Shown here: positions 1 to 5,983 of the stretch, piece by piece
Position numbering within the stretch: the stretch's first letter is position 1
Layout: each line of letters opens with the position of its first letter
Assembly (NCBI GenBank): GCA_049680295.1
Contig: JBAUHN010000285.1
Location: forward strand, 1-6,048
DNA: 6,048 nucleotides
Reading direction: 5' to 3'
Source: JBAUHN01 sp049680295
Lineage (GTDB): Bacteria; Pseudomonadota; Alphaproteobacteria; Rhodobacterales; Rhodobacteraceae
Position numbers and translations under genes: made by a program
Notes under the pieces: model-generated
What the model was told of the DNA's origin: nothing
The model's database searches: none
Seen by the model: the letters and a program-made list of their open reading frames with translations, nothing else

Positions 1-1
1 C

Positions 2-1063
2 ACATATTATTCCAAGCTGTGTCTGGTTCAGCTGGCCATGCCGGGCGATGATGACAGCACCGCAGTTCTGGTCGACCCGCTGGCCGAAGGTCTGTCGCTG
101 GAACCGCTTTACGATTTGTTTCGCGACACATCCGTCGTCAAAGTATTCCACGCCGCACGTCAGGATCTTGAAATCTTTTTTGTGGATGCACAGGTCTTTC
201 CAGAGCCGTTGTTTGATACTCAGATTGCCGCCATGGTCTGTGGCTTTGGCGAACAGGTCGGCTATGAGACATTGGTGCGCCGCATCGCCAAGCAACCGCT
301 TGATAAAACATCGCGTTTTACCGATTGGTCGCGCAGACCGCTGACCGACGCGCAAAAGACCTATGCGCTGGCCGATGTCACCCATCTGCGTGTCGTCTAT
401 GAATTTCTGGCCGCCGAGTTGGAAAAAACCGGCCGCAGCCGCTGGGTCCAGGAAGAATTGGGTGTGCTGACCCGGCCCGAGACCTATGTCACGGCACCAC
501 GTGATGCCTGGAAACGCGTGAAAACACGGACCAATTCGCCCAAGTTTCTGGCCGTGGTCCGTGAATTGGCAGCCTTTCGCGAAGAACATGCGCGGACCCG
601 CAACATCCCGCGCAATCGGGTCTACAAAGACGACGCATTGGTGGAACTTGCAAGTAACAAACCCAAATCACTTGAGGAATTGGGCCGCGCGCGATTGCTG
701 CTGCGCGAGGCACGGCGCGGTGATATTGCGCAAGGTATTCTGGACGCGGTCAAGGTCGGGGTAAACTGCCCGGCCAAGGAGATGCCGGAACCCGATCGCA
801 GCCGCGAAAAGCTACAGGTAAATCCGGCGCTTGCGGACCTGTTGCGCGTGTTGCTTAAGGCCAAGACCGAAAGCGCCGGCGTCGCTGCCAAGCTGATCGC
901 GCCTGCAGCTGATCTGGATGGAATTGCTGCCGGGCTGCGTGATGTGCCGGCACTCAATGGCTGGCGTCATGAGGTCTTCGGCGCGGATGCGCTGCGCCTG
1001 TGCGAAGGTAAAATCGCACTGGCGGCCAAAGGCTCGGACGTTCGAATCATCTCACTGGACTAG
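2..1063 (+). CDS. rnd: Ribonuclease D, 5'-truncated by the window edge
   Basis: RNase D is a cytoplasmic 3'-5' exoribonuclease of the DEDDy family that trims the 3' ends of tRNA precursors and other small RNAs. The frame is open from base 2. The 12 codons before the first ATG (position 38) encode TYYSKLCLVQLA, which matches the family just after the Exo I motif (DTEF), so ATG 38 is internal and about 30-35 residues, including the Exo I Asp/Glu pair, lie upstream of the window. Counting from Met 38, Exo II is FHAARQDLE (catalytic Asp43) and Exo III is YALAD (Tyr109, Asp113). The 66-residue Asp43-Tyr109 spacing equals that recalled for E. coli RNase D (Asp85-Tyr151). An HRDC nucleic-acid-binding domain follows at about residues 168-240, then a second helical region to the C-terminus. 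The gene ends with TAG 23 bases from the convergent lipoprotein gene. The family assignment is secure; the true start is not visible. Confidence 0.95.
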   Translation, partial: TYYSKLCLVQLAMPGDDDSTAVLVDPLAEGLSLEPLYDLFRDTSVVKVFHAARQDLEIFFVDAQVFPEPLFDTQIAAMVCGFGEQVGYETLVRRIAKQPLDKTSRFTDWSRRPLTDAQKTYALADVTHLRVVYEFLAAELEKTGRSRWVQEELGVLTRPETYVTAPRDAWKRVKTRTNSPKFLAVVRELAAFREEHARTRNIPRNRVYKDDALVELASNKPKSLEELGRARLLLREARRGDIAQGILDAVKVGVNCPAKEMPEPDRSREKLQVNPALADLLRVLLKAKTESAGVAAKLIAPAADLDGIAAGLRDVPALNGWRHEVFGADALRLCEGKIALAAKGSDVRIISLD

Positions 1064-1067
1064 TCAG

Positions 1068-1108
1068 CGCATGGTCGCGTGGCAGATTACCTGCGCGCGA
1101 CCTGTGCG
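1068..1108. terminator. Long hairpin between convergent rnd and lipoprotein genes, possible terminator
   Basis: GGTCGCG (1073-1079) pairs with CGCGACC (1096-1102). The stem extends outward with CGCA (1068-1071) and TGCG (1105-1108), and inward with GCAG (1082-1085) and CTGC (1091-1094). It spans the gap between the two stop codons and covers the last codons of the lipoprotein gene. Neither side has a run of T, so it is not a canonical intrinsic terminator. It could stop transcription or protect 3' ends in both directions, but that is inference. Confidence 0.4.
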
Positions 1109-1617
1109 TTGCGGGCGCCCTCAACCCTTATCTGGCGCACACCGGCAAGCTGCTGATCGGTCACCGACCGCGCCGCCGTGATTTCGCGGGTTTGTACAGG
1201 GCCTTGTTGCCCTGAGATTGGGATACCTTCCAAACGGTAGGTCAGCACGCCGTCTACGGGCAGTTCTTCTTCGTTTTCGGGTGTCAGCTGGACCGAATAG
1301 GTGCCTTGCCGCTGCGCCACACCGGATACGCGGATAATGGCGCCACCCGGAACACGTTCAATTACAAGGCCGGTAACACTGTCGATGGGGGTGCCAAGAT
1401 ATATCGCGTCACGTTTGCGGGCGTTGGCGAACAATCCGGTAGAAGTGGGGATCAGCGGGTTTACCTCTCCTGTTTCAGAGGAGTCTACCGGGGCTGACCG
1501 GCCGCCGCCAAACCAGTTGAACGGATTGACCCGACTGTCGCGGATCGCGCCGCACGCCGTCAGCAGCAAAGTGGACACCAAAAGGGCGGAAAGGGATATA
1601 CGCATGAGGCCTGCCAT
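1087..1617 (-). CDS. Small predicted lipoprotein of unknown function
   Basis: This 176-residue protein begins with a type II signal peptide: MAGLMRIS, a hydrophobic stretch at about residues 9-20, and the lipobox LTAC with the lipidated cysteine at position 22. The residue after the cysteine is Gly, not Asp, so by the E. coli Lol rule it would go to the outer membrane. Residues 27-55 are rich in Asn, Gly, Ser and Pro (including VNPFNWFGGG) and look like a flexible tether. The rest (about 60-176) is rich in alternating Val/Ile/Thr and looks beta-structured, starting around DAIYLGTPIDSVTGL. I do not recognise a named family. The chosen start at 1617 has AGAGGAAA at 1625-1632, about 9-10 bases upstream. 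The internal Met at codon 5 (1605) would also give a valid signal peptide but has a poorer ribosome site. The gene is divergent from sufE (116-base gap) and convergent with rnd. Confidence 0.8.
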   Translation of the reverse strand: MAGLMRISLSALLVSTLLLTACGAIRDSRVNPFNWFGGGRSAPVDSSETGEVNPLIPTSTGLFANARKRDAIYLGTPIDSVTGLVIERVPGGAIIRVSGVAQRQGTYSVQLTPENEEELPVDGVLTYRLEGIPISGQQGPVQTREITAARSVTDQQLAGVRQIRVEGARNAQVARR

Positions 1618-1733
1618 CGAGTTGTTTCCTCTGAACTACCCGATCCGGTCGCCGTTGAAAAGCGTCAAGGCAAAGGACTGGACCTTTCGCTACGCAAACC
1701 CTAGGTCTGAGCCACACAAACTAAGGACACGTT

Positions 1734-2144
1734 ATGGCCACTCCTGCCTTTGAAGACATGGTCGAGGATTTTGACTTTCTGGACGATTGGGAAGATCGCT
1801 ATCGCTATGTGATCGAGCAGGGCAAGATGATGGCGCCCTTGGACGATGCCCTGAAGGTGCCCAGCACCAAGGTCGATGGATGCGCCAGTCAGGTCTGGCT
1901 GCATCCGGTGATCGAGGGTGGAAAACTGCATTTTGACGGCGAAAGTGATGCGATGATCGTGCAAGGATTGATCGCTGTTTTACGTCACCTTTACAATGGC
2001 TTACATGTTGAAGATGTGGTAAAGGTTGATGCCCGCGCTGAAATGGGCCGTCTGGGGTTGAATGATCATTTGTCGGCGCAACGCTCTAACGGATTGACGG
2101 CGATGATCGCACGTATTCGCAGCGTCGCGGCAGCGGCTGAATAG
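1734..2144 (+). CDS. sufE: SufE family cysteine desulfurase activator
   Basis: SufE accepts persulfide sulfur from the SufS cysteine desulfurase and passes it to the SufBCD scaffold for iron-sulfur cluster assembly in the cytoplasm. The 136-residue protein has the usual family length and organisation: an N-terminal helix (FDFLDDWEDRYRYVIEQGK), then the active-site segment KVDGCASQVW with the acceptor cysteine at position 50 (E. coli SufE uses Cys51), and the C-terminal region with LSAQRSNGL before a final helix. AAGGA at 1723-1727, six bases before ATG, supports the start. The gene stands alone here: no suf genes flank it, its upstream neighbour is the divergent lipoprotein gene, and its stop lies 9 bases from the stop of the convergent DUF1638 gene. 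CsdE is a close relative, but without a csdA neighbour SufE is the safer name. Confidence 0.93.
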   Translation: MATPAFEDMVEDFDFLDDWEDRYRYVIEQGKMMAPLDDALKVPSTKVDGCASQVWLHPVIEGGKLHFDGESDAMIVQGLIAVLRHLYNGLHVEDVVKVDARAEMGRLGLNDHLSAQRSNGLTAMIARIRSVAAAAE

Positions 2145-2153
2145 GGTTTATAG

Positions 2154-2792
2154 TCACAGCTTTGACAGCGTCACCTCAAGATCACCATAGCCGGTCATCC
2201 GCCGTTCAAATGCCAGCCCAAGCCTGGTGGCGCACGCCTTGGCCTTTTCCGTCAGCGCGGGATCATCGGTTTGCGCCTGATAGACCAGCTTTTCATAGTT
2301 GCCAAAATACATGTCGCGCAGTTCGGGATGGCGATCCAAACCCATTGGCCTGATGATAAAAGCATCGAACTGACGCACCAGAAAATCGGTCAGGTAGAAG
2401 GTGGTGATTTCACTTTCACTTTGCTTGGCAAAACTTTGATTTCCCTCAAAAAAGCTGTAGCAATGTGGCCCTGCGACCATGCGGACGCCCATCTCTTCGC
2501 AGGCGACCTCCAGCAAACCGCCGGTGCCGCAATCGGCATAAACGACAAATATGTCATCATAGGCATCGCGGTGAATGGCCACGCAATCGCGCACCGCTTG
2601 GGTGATCTTGTCGGGGTATAAGTGCAGGTTTGCCGGCAAGCAGGTCAGGTCCAGATGGGTCCAGCCATTGGCCTTTTTCAGGTCCAGAATTTCACGGGCC
2701 AGCGCACCACAGGCAATCAACAGGATCTGACCGCTGCGGGTGCGCAACGGCAATCCAGATTCGGTCAATGCTGTGTCACTGATCTGTGTCAC
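2154..2792 (-). CDS. DUF1638 domain protein, likely partner of the corrinoid methyltransferase system
   Basis: This is a 212-residue cytoplasmic protein of unknown biochemical function with no signal peptide or membrane segment. I recognise DUF1638 (Pfam PF07796) from LLIACGALAREI near residues 24-35, LPANLHLYPDKI (52-63), VVYADCGTGG (83-92), AGPHCYSFFEG (107-117), TFYLTDFLVRQFD (131-143) and YFGNY (162-166). Cysteines 28, 51, 88 and 111 with His57 and His110 fall in or next to these motifs and could bind a metal or cofactor; that is inference. I place the start at a GTG (2790-2792, giving MTQISD) because AAAGGAG lies exactly six bases upstream. A longer version from TTG at 2834 would add 14 residues and has no comparable site. 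The gene lies downstream of the corrinoid protein gene on the same strand, separated by an intrinsic terminator and a second hairpin, so it probably has its own promoter or depends on read-through. DUF1638 genes are, as I recall, often found near corrinoid methyltransferase genes. Confidence 0.88.
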   Translation of the reverse strand: MTQISDTALTESGLPLRTRSGQILLIACGALAREILDLKKANGWTHLDLTCLPANLHLYPDKITQAVRDCVAIHRDAYDDIFVVYADCGTGGLLEVACEEMGVRMVAGPHCYSFFEGNQSFAKQSESEITTFYLTDFLVRQFDAFIIRPMGLDRHPELRDMYFGNYEKLVYQAQTDDPALTEKAKACATRLGLAFERRMTGYGDLEVTLSKL

Positions 2793-2798
2793 ATCGGT

Positions 2799-2805
2799 CT
2801 CCTTT
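2799..2805 (-). promoter_or_regulatory. Strong Shine-Dalgarno fixing the GTG start of the DUF1638 gene
   Basis: On the minus strand AAAGGAG precedes GTG (2792-2790) with a six-base spacer (ACCGAT). This decides the start against the upstream in-frame TTG at 2834-2832, which would place this perfect ribosome site inside the coding sequence. Confidence 0.8.
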
Positions 2806-2832
2806 AGCGTTTCGACTTTACCTTGAAACGTC

Positions 2833-2881
2833 AAAAAGCACCTAATGCGTTGAAATCTTTGTTTTCAGGCAGCGTTAGGTG
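2833..2881 (-). terminator. Second long hairpin with a T tract in the DUF1638 leader; terminator or attenuator candidate
   Basis: On the minus strand CACCTAACGC (2881-2872) pairs with GCATTAGGTG (2848-2839), with one C-A mismatch in ten positions. Inside the loop, TGAAA (2867-2863) can pair with TTTCA (2855-2851). The stem is followed by C and then five T (2837-2833). The element lies about 40 bases before the DUF1638 start codon. It could back up the terminator at 2912-2945, act as an attenuator for DUF1638, or be a regulator-binding dyad. The plus-strand RNA would replace the mismatch with a G-U pair but has no T tract after it. Confidence 0.45.
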
Positions 2882-2911
2882 ATTCAAAGTTTAAGTCGCA
2901 TTGCCTTAACG

Positions 2912-2945
2912 AAAACGGCCTGCTTCGATATCCCGAAACAGGCCG
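2912..2945 (-). terminator. Intrinsic terminator of the corrinoid protein gene
   Basis: On the minus strand CGGCCTG (2945-2939) pairs with CAGGCCG (2922-2916). A T-G wobble and TTCG/CGAA continue the stem to about 12 pairs around the loop GGATAT, and TTTT (2915-2912) follows directly. The wobble pairs only in the minus-strand RNA; on the plus strand it is a C-A mismatch. This fits a terminator serving the corrinoid gene, whose stop codon ends 23 bases before the stem. Confidence 0.85.
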
Positions 2946-2968
2946 CAAATTCAACTGTTTGGGTCAGG

Positions 2969-3667
2969 TCATGCCGAGGCTTGGTTGTGCTTGCGGCCGA
3001 CCCATTCCTTGGCGGTCTCAACAGCCACGGCAGCATCCCGGCAATAGGCATCAGCACCAATGGCCTTGCCAAATTCTTCGTTCAACGGCGCACCACCAAC
3101 CAGCACGATATAATCCTCACGAATGCCGCGTTCGACCATCGTGTCGATCACAACCTTCATGTAAGGCATGGTTGTGGTCAAAAGTGCCGACATGCCCAGG
3201 ATATCCGGGCCTTCGTTTTCCAGCGCTTCGAGATAATTCTCAACCGGGTTGTTGATGCCAAGATCGACAACCTCAAAACCAGCGCCCTCCATCATCATTG
3301 AGACAAGGTTCTTACCGATGTCGTGAATGTCGCCTTTGACGGTGCCGATCACCATTTTGCCGACACGCGGGGCACCGGTTTCAGCCAGCAATGGTTTGAG
3401 GATGAACATGCCCCCCTTCATTGCGTTGGCTGCCAGCAGAACCTCAGGCACGAACAAGATGCCATCACGGAAATCCGCGCCAACGATGGTCATACCGCCA
3501 ACAAGCGCTTTGGTCAGCACATCATAGGGGGCCCAGCCGCGTTCCAGCAGAATATTTACGCCTTCTTCGATTTCTTCCTTCAAACCGTCATAAAGGTCGT
3601 CGAACATTTGCTGGACAAGTTCTTCGTCGTCCAGATCTGCGAGGATAATTTCGTCTTCATCTGACAT
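2969..3667 (-). CDS. Corrinoid (B12-binding) protein of a cobalamin-dependent methyltransferase, MetH-like B12 module
   Basis: This 232-residue cytoplasmic protein carries a methyl group on cobalamin between methyltransferase partners. Residues ~15-95 form the helical cap domain (B12-binding_2 type; GILFVPEVLLAANAMKGG is the typical late-cap segment). Residues ~103-225 form the Rossmann-like B12-binding domain. Its signature is complete: DIHDIG with Asp113, His115 (lower cobalt ligand) and Gly118, then SALL (Ser160, Leu162), then VGGAP (Gly191-Gly192). This is the DxHxxG-SxL-GG pattern of base-off/His-on binding. The first 36 residues are strikingly acidic (16 Asp/Glu, one Lys). I start at ATG 3667 because AAAGGAA (3679-3673) is well spaced before it; an in-frame upstream extension to 3745 lacks a ribosome site and family similarity. 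A 13-base palindrome, GCAGA-TAT-TCTGC, lies at 3691-3703, and a weak promoter candidate (TTGTGG, 18 bases, TAAGAT; 3816-3787) is further upstream. It resembles MtaC/MtbC/MtmC proteins as well as the MetH module; the homocysteine methyltransferase nearby favours the methionine role. Confidence 0.93.
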   Translation of the reverse strand: MSDEDEIILADLDDEELVQQMFDDLYDGLKEEIEEGVNILLERGWAPYDVLTKALVGGMTIVGADFRDGILFVPEVLLAANAMKGGMFILKPLLAETGAPRVGKMVIGTVKGDIHDIGKNLVSMMMEGAGFEVVDLGINNPVENYLEALENEGPDILGMSALLTTTMPYMKVVIDTMVERGIREDYIVLVGGAPLNEEFGKAIGADAYCRDAAVAVETAKEWVGRKHNQASA

Positions 3668-3835
3668 GAGGATTCCTTTGCTTTCGCACCGCAGATATTC
3701 TGCCCTTGTTTCGTTGTGACAGAATGACGCGTTCAGACTGTCCAATTAACGACATGGCCGACACCAAGTGCGACGTTGTGGGCAAAATCTTACTGTGAAA
3801 TTGGCACTAGCCACAAGGCTTTAGCAAGAATTGAT

Positions 3836-3864
3836 TTGCCAACGTTCTTGTTATGTTCCATAAT
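3836..3864 (+). promoter_or_regulatory. Sigma70-type promoter, predicted to give a leaderless radical SAM mRNA
   Basis: TTGCCA (3836-3841) and CATAAT (3859-3864) each differ from the -35 and -10 consensus by one base and are separated by the optimal 17 bases. Six bases separate the -10 element from ATG 3871, so the expected transcription start is at or next to the A of that ATG. The earlier in-frame ATG at 3853 lies inside the promoter spacer and would not be transcribed. No Shine-Dalgarno sequence is seen before either ATG, consistent with leaderless translation. The start-site prediction is from spacing only. Confidence 0.6.
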
Positions 3865-3870
3865 TTGCCG

Positions 3871-4947
3871 ATGGACAGGGAAACACATCGCTACCGGATC
3901 AAGGGTCGGGCCGCTGGCAGCAACCGCACAGGCCGGTTTGAAACGATCAGACGCGAACATGTCGAGGACGGTTGGGACAGGGATGAGGAACTGCCGCCCT
4001 TGCGTACCGACACGGCGATTGAGGTTCCGCGCAGGATCATCACCTACAACCGCTCGCCTGATTTGCCGTTTGACCGGTCGATCAATCCCTATCGGGGGTG
4101 CGAACATGGCTGCATCTATTGTTTTGCGCGTCCAAGCCATGCCTATCTGGGGCTGTCGCCGGGATTGGACTTTGAAACCCGGCTGATCGCACGGCCGCAA
4201 GCGGCGAAATGTCTGGCGCAAGAACTTGCCGCGCCGCGTTACAAAGTGGCGCCGATTGCGATTGGGACAAACACCGACCCTTACCAACCGATTGAGAAAC
4301 AACATGAAATCACCCGTTCCTGCCTGAAGGTGATGTCGGACGCTCACCATCCGGTAGCAATTGTCACCAAAGGCACATTGATTGAGCGCGACACAGATAT
4401 TCTGGCGGATATGGCACGACGGGGTCTGGTGCGCGTCGGTATTTCCGTTACCACAATGGACTCTCAGATTTCACGCCTGATGGAGCCGCGGGTTCCAAGC
4501 CCTGCGCGCCGGTTGCAGATCATCTCGCGGTTGGCCGAGGCGGGGATCCCTGTGCGCGTCATGGCGTCGCCGATGATCCCGGCGCTGACCGATCCGGAAC
4601 TGGAGGCTATTCTGACAGCAGGGCGCGATGCCGGTGCGCGCAGTGCAAGCTGGATCATGCTGCGTCTGCCGCGCGATGTGTCGCCGCTGGTCCAAGAGTG
4701 GTTGAGCACGCATTTTCCCGACCGTGCGGGCCGTATCTTGACGCGTTTGCGTGAAATGCATGGCGGTCAGGAATATGACGCGGCCTGGGGCAAACGGATG
4801 CGGGGCGAGGGGCCTTACGCCGAGATGATTTCGCAGCGGTTCAAACTGGCGGTCAAGCGGCTTGGCCTCAGGACAACATTGCATCCGATGCGCTGCGATC
4901 TGTTTCAGCCGCCGCCAAAAGCGACCGCACAAATGTCGCTGTTTTAG
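3871..4947 (+). CDS. PA0069-family radical SAM protein (spore photoproduct lyase-like)
   Basis: This is a 358-residue radical SAM protein. The cluster motif is GCEHGCIYCFARP, with Cys77, Cys81 and Cys84 in the CxxxCxxC spacing for the [4Fe-4S] cluster that cleaves S-adenosylmethionine. Other family marks are RIKGRAAGSN near the N-terminus (residues 9-18), INPYRGC before the cluster, GTNTDPYQPIE (132-142), VTKGTLIERD (165-174) and VRVMASPMIPALTD further on. Together these match the PA0069 group, often labelled SplB-like or DNA repair photolyase. The real substrate of this group is unknown to me, and DNA repair should not be assumed. The start at 3871 follows from the promoter position; a start at 3853 would add MFHNLP. 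The gene sits between bmt (convergent, 15-base gap) and the corrinoid gene (divergent, 203-base gap) on the opposite strand, so it is not in their operon. A methionine link is possible only through its use of S-adenosylmethionine, which is weak evidence. Confidence 0.88.
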   Translation: MDRETHRYRIKGRAAGSNRTGRFETIRREHVEDGWDRDEELPPLRTDTAIEVPRRIITYNRSPDLPFDRSINPYRGCEHGCIYCFARPSHAYLGLSPGLDFETRLIARPQAAKCLAQELAAPRYKVAPIAIGTNTDPYQPIEKQHEITRSCLKVMSDAHHPVAIVTKGTLIERDTDILADMARRGLVRVGISVTTMDSQISRLMEPRVPSPARRLQIISRLAEAGIPVRVMASPMIPALTDPELEAILTAGRDAGARSASWIMLRLPRDVSPLVQEWLSTHFPDRAGRILTRLREMHGGQEYDAAWGKRMRGEGPYAEMISQRFKLAVKRLGLRTTLHPMRCDLFQPPPKATAQMSLF

Positions 4948-4962
4948 GGGTTGAACCCTATA

Positions 4963-5976
4963 TCATGCGCGCCGGCGGCGTGACGTTCGGCGTGGCTTGG
5001 CAATGTCGTCGCCAGTGCCATCATTGGCCGATGAAAACGGGCCCAGGGCGGCTGTGATTTCTTCCAACGCAGGCGCGCTGGCCATGGTGCGTGTGTCCAA
5101 TGCTTCGCGCATGTGGCGCAGATGCTCGGGCATGGTGCCGCAACATCCGCCGATGATCCTGGCGCCACAGGCCCGTGCCATGACAGCGTAACCGGCCATT
5201 AATTCAGGCGTGCCATCATAGTGGATGTGCCCGTCAACATATTTGGGAATGCCTGCATTGCCTTTGGCAACAATCGGGCGTTCGCCACCCTGGGCCGCGA
5301 ACCCCAAAATGGTGCGCAACAGATCGGACGCGCCGGTGCCGCAATTTGCACCAAAGGCCAGCGGTTTGTTGTCCAGACCTTCGACCATCTTGACCATATC
5401 GGCGCTGGTCAGACCCATCATTGTGCGCCCGGCTGTGTCAAAGCTCATTGTGCCGACCCACTCGAGACCGGCCAGCGCAAAGCCTTCGGCGGCTGCTTTG
5501 TATTCTTCGGGGGCGCTGATCGTTTCCAGCCAGCCGATGTCGGCTCCACCGGCTTTCAGACCATCTGCTGTTTCGTGAAACATCTCGACCGCCAGCGCAT
5601 GGCTGAGCGGTCCGACAGGCTGCATAATCTCGCCCGTTGGTCCAACCGATCCTGCGACAATCACGGTGCGCCCGGCGGTGTCTGCGACCTCGCGGCCCAG
5701 TTCTGCAGCGACACGGCTTAGTTCATGCGCGCGCTTTTCGGCGCCGTGCAATTTGAGACGCGAGGCGTTGGCCCCAAACGAATTGGTCAAAAACAGATCA
5801 CTGCCGGCATCAACCGCACCTTTGTAAAGCTGCGTGATGTTTTTCGGCGCATCGGTGTTCCACATTTCAGGTGCGTCACCGGCCATCAACCCCATATTGA
5901 ACAGGTTGGTCCCGGTTGCGCCATCGGCAAGCAATGTGCCTTGCGCGTTTAACAAAGTTGTAAAGGGGTTTGTCAT
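4963..5976 (-). CDS. bmt: Homocysteine S-methyltransferase (BHMT / MetH N-terminal type)
   Basis: This 337-residue cytoplasmic (beta/alpha)8 barrel transfers a methyl group to homocysteine to make methionine. The zinc ligands are present: Cys212 in GANCGTG and Cys278-Cys279 in GGCCGT. The N-terminal homocysteine loop DGATGTNLF (residues 18-26) and FLTNSFGAN (62-70) are typical. It ends soon after the barrel, with no folate, cobalamin or reactivation domain. Databases usually call such proteins betaine-homocysteine methyltransferase. The corrinoid gene two genes away suggests the donor is a methylated corrinoid protein instead, as in a split methionine synthase; the sequence alone does not decide between betaine and methylcobalamin. 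The last 11 residues are highly basic (one Lys, six Arg, ending SRRRRA), outside the catalytic fold. ATG 5976 is supported by GGAG (5987-5984), seven bases upstream, with a hairpin against it. The gene is convergent with the radical SAM gene. Confidence 0.92.
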   Translation of the reverse strand: MTNPFTTLLNAQGTLLADGATGTNLFNMGLMAGDAPEMWNTDAPKNITQLYKGAVDAGSDLFLTNSFGANASRLKLHGAEKRAHELSRVAAELGREVADTAGRTVIVAGSVGPTGEIMQPVGPLSHALAVEMFHETADGLKAGGADIGWLETISAPEEYKAAAEGFALAGLEWVGTMSFDTAGRTMMGLTSADMVKMVEGLDNKPLAFGANCGTGASDLLRTILGFAAQGGERPIVAKGNAGIPKYVDGHIHYDGTPELMAGYAVMARACGARIIGGCCGTMPEHLRHMREALDTRTMASAPALEEITAALGPFSSANDGTGDDIAKPRRTSRRRRA

Positions 5977-5983
5977 AGCGGCG

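Noticed and set aside
1618..1733. Promoters in the divergent lipoprotein-sufE gap, for example TTGACG on the minus strand and CTAGGT as a -10-like box on the plus strand.
   Set aside because: No -35/-10 pair with acceptable spacing on either strand was convincing. Only the ribosome sites of the two genes are supported.
2271..2621. Open frame of about 116 codons on the plus strand within the DUF1638 gene, and similar long frames opposite the corrinoid, bmt and radical SAM genes.
   Set aside because: They run antisense to genes with clear family motifs, have no ribosome sites or recognisable domains, and are the expected by-product of codon bias in a moderately GC-rich genome.
2793..2834. A 14-residue N-terminal extension of the DUF1638 protein from TTG 2834.
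   Set aside because: It would bury a perfect AAAGGAG-six-base-GTG initiation site inside the gene, and TTG is a weaker start with no suitable ribosome site. It also begins within the end of the second hairpin's T tract.
2793..2835. GCTAAAGGAG just before the DUF1638 start resembles the 3' end of SAM-II riboswitches.
   Set aside because: The other conserved SAM-II parts, notably the TGATTT segment in the first loop, are absent upstream. The match is explained by a good Shine-Dalgarno sequence.
3668..3745. A 26-residue N-terminal extension of the corrinoid protein.
   Set aside because: The extension lacks family character and a ribosome site, while ATG 3667 has AAAGGAA at good spacing.
4947..4960. 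Small palindrome GGGTTGAACCC between the radical SAM and bmt stop codons.
   Set aside because: The arms leave almost no loop and no T tract follows, so a terminator cannot be supported.
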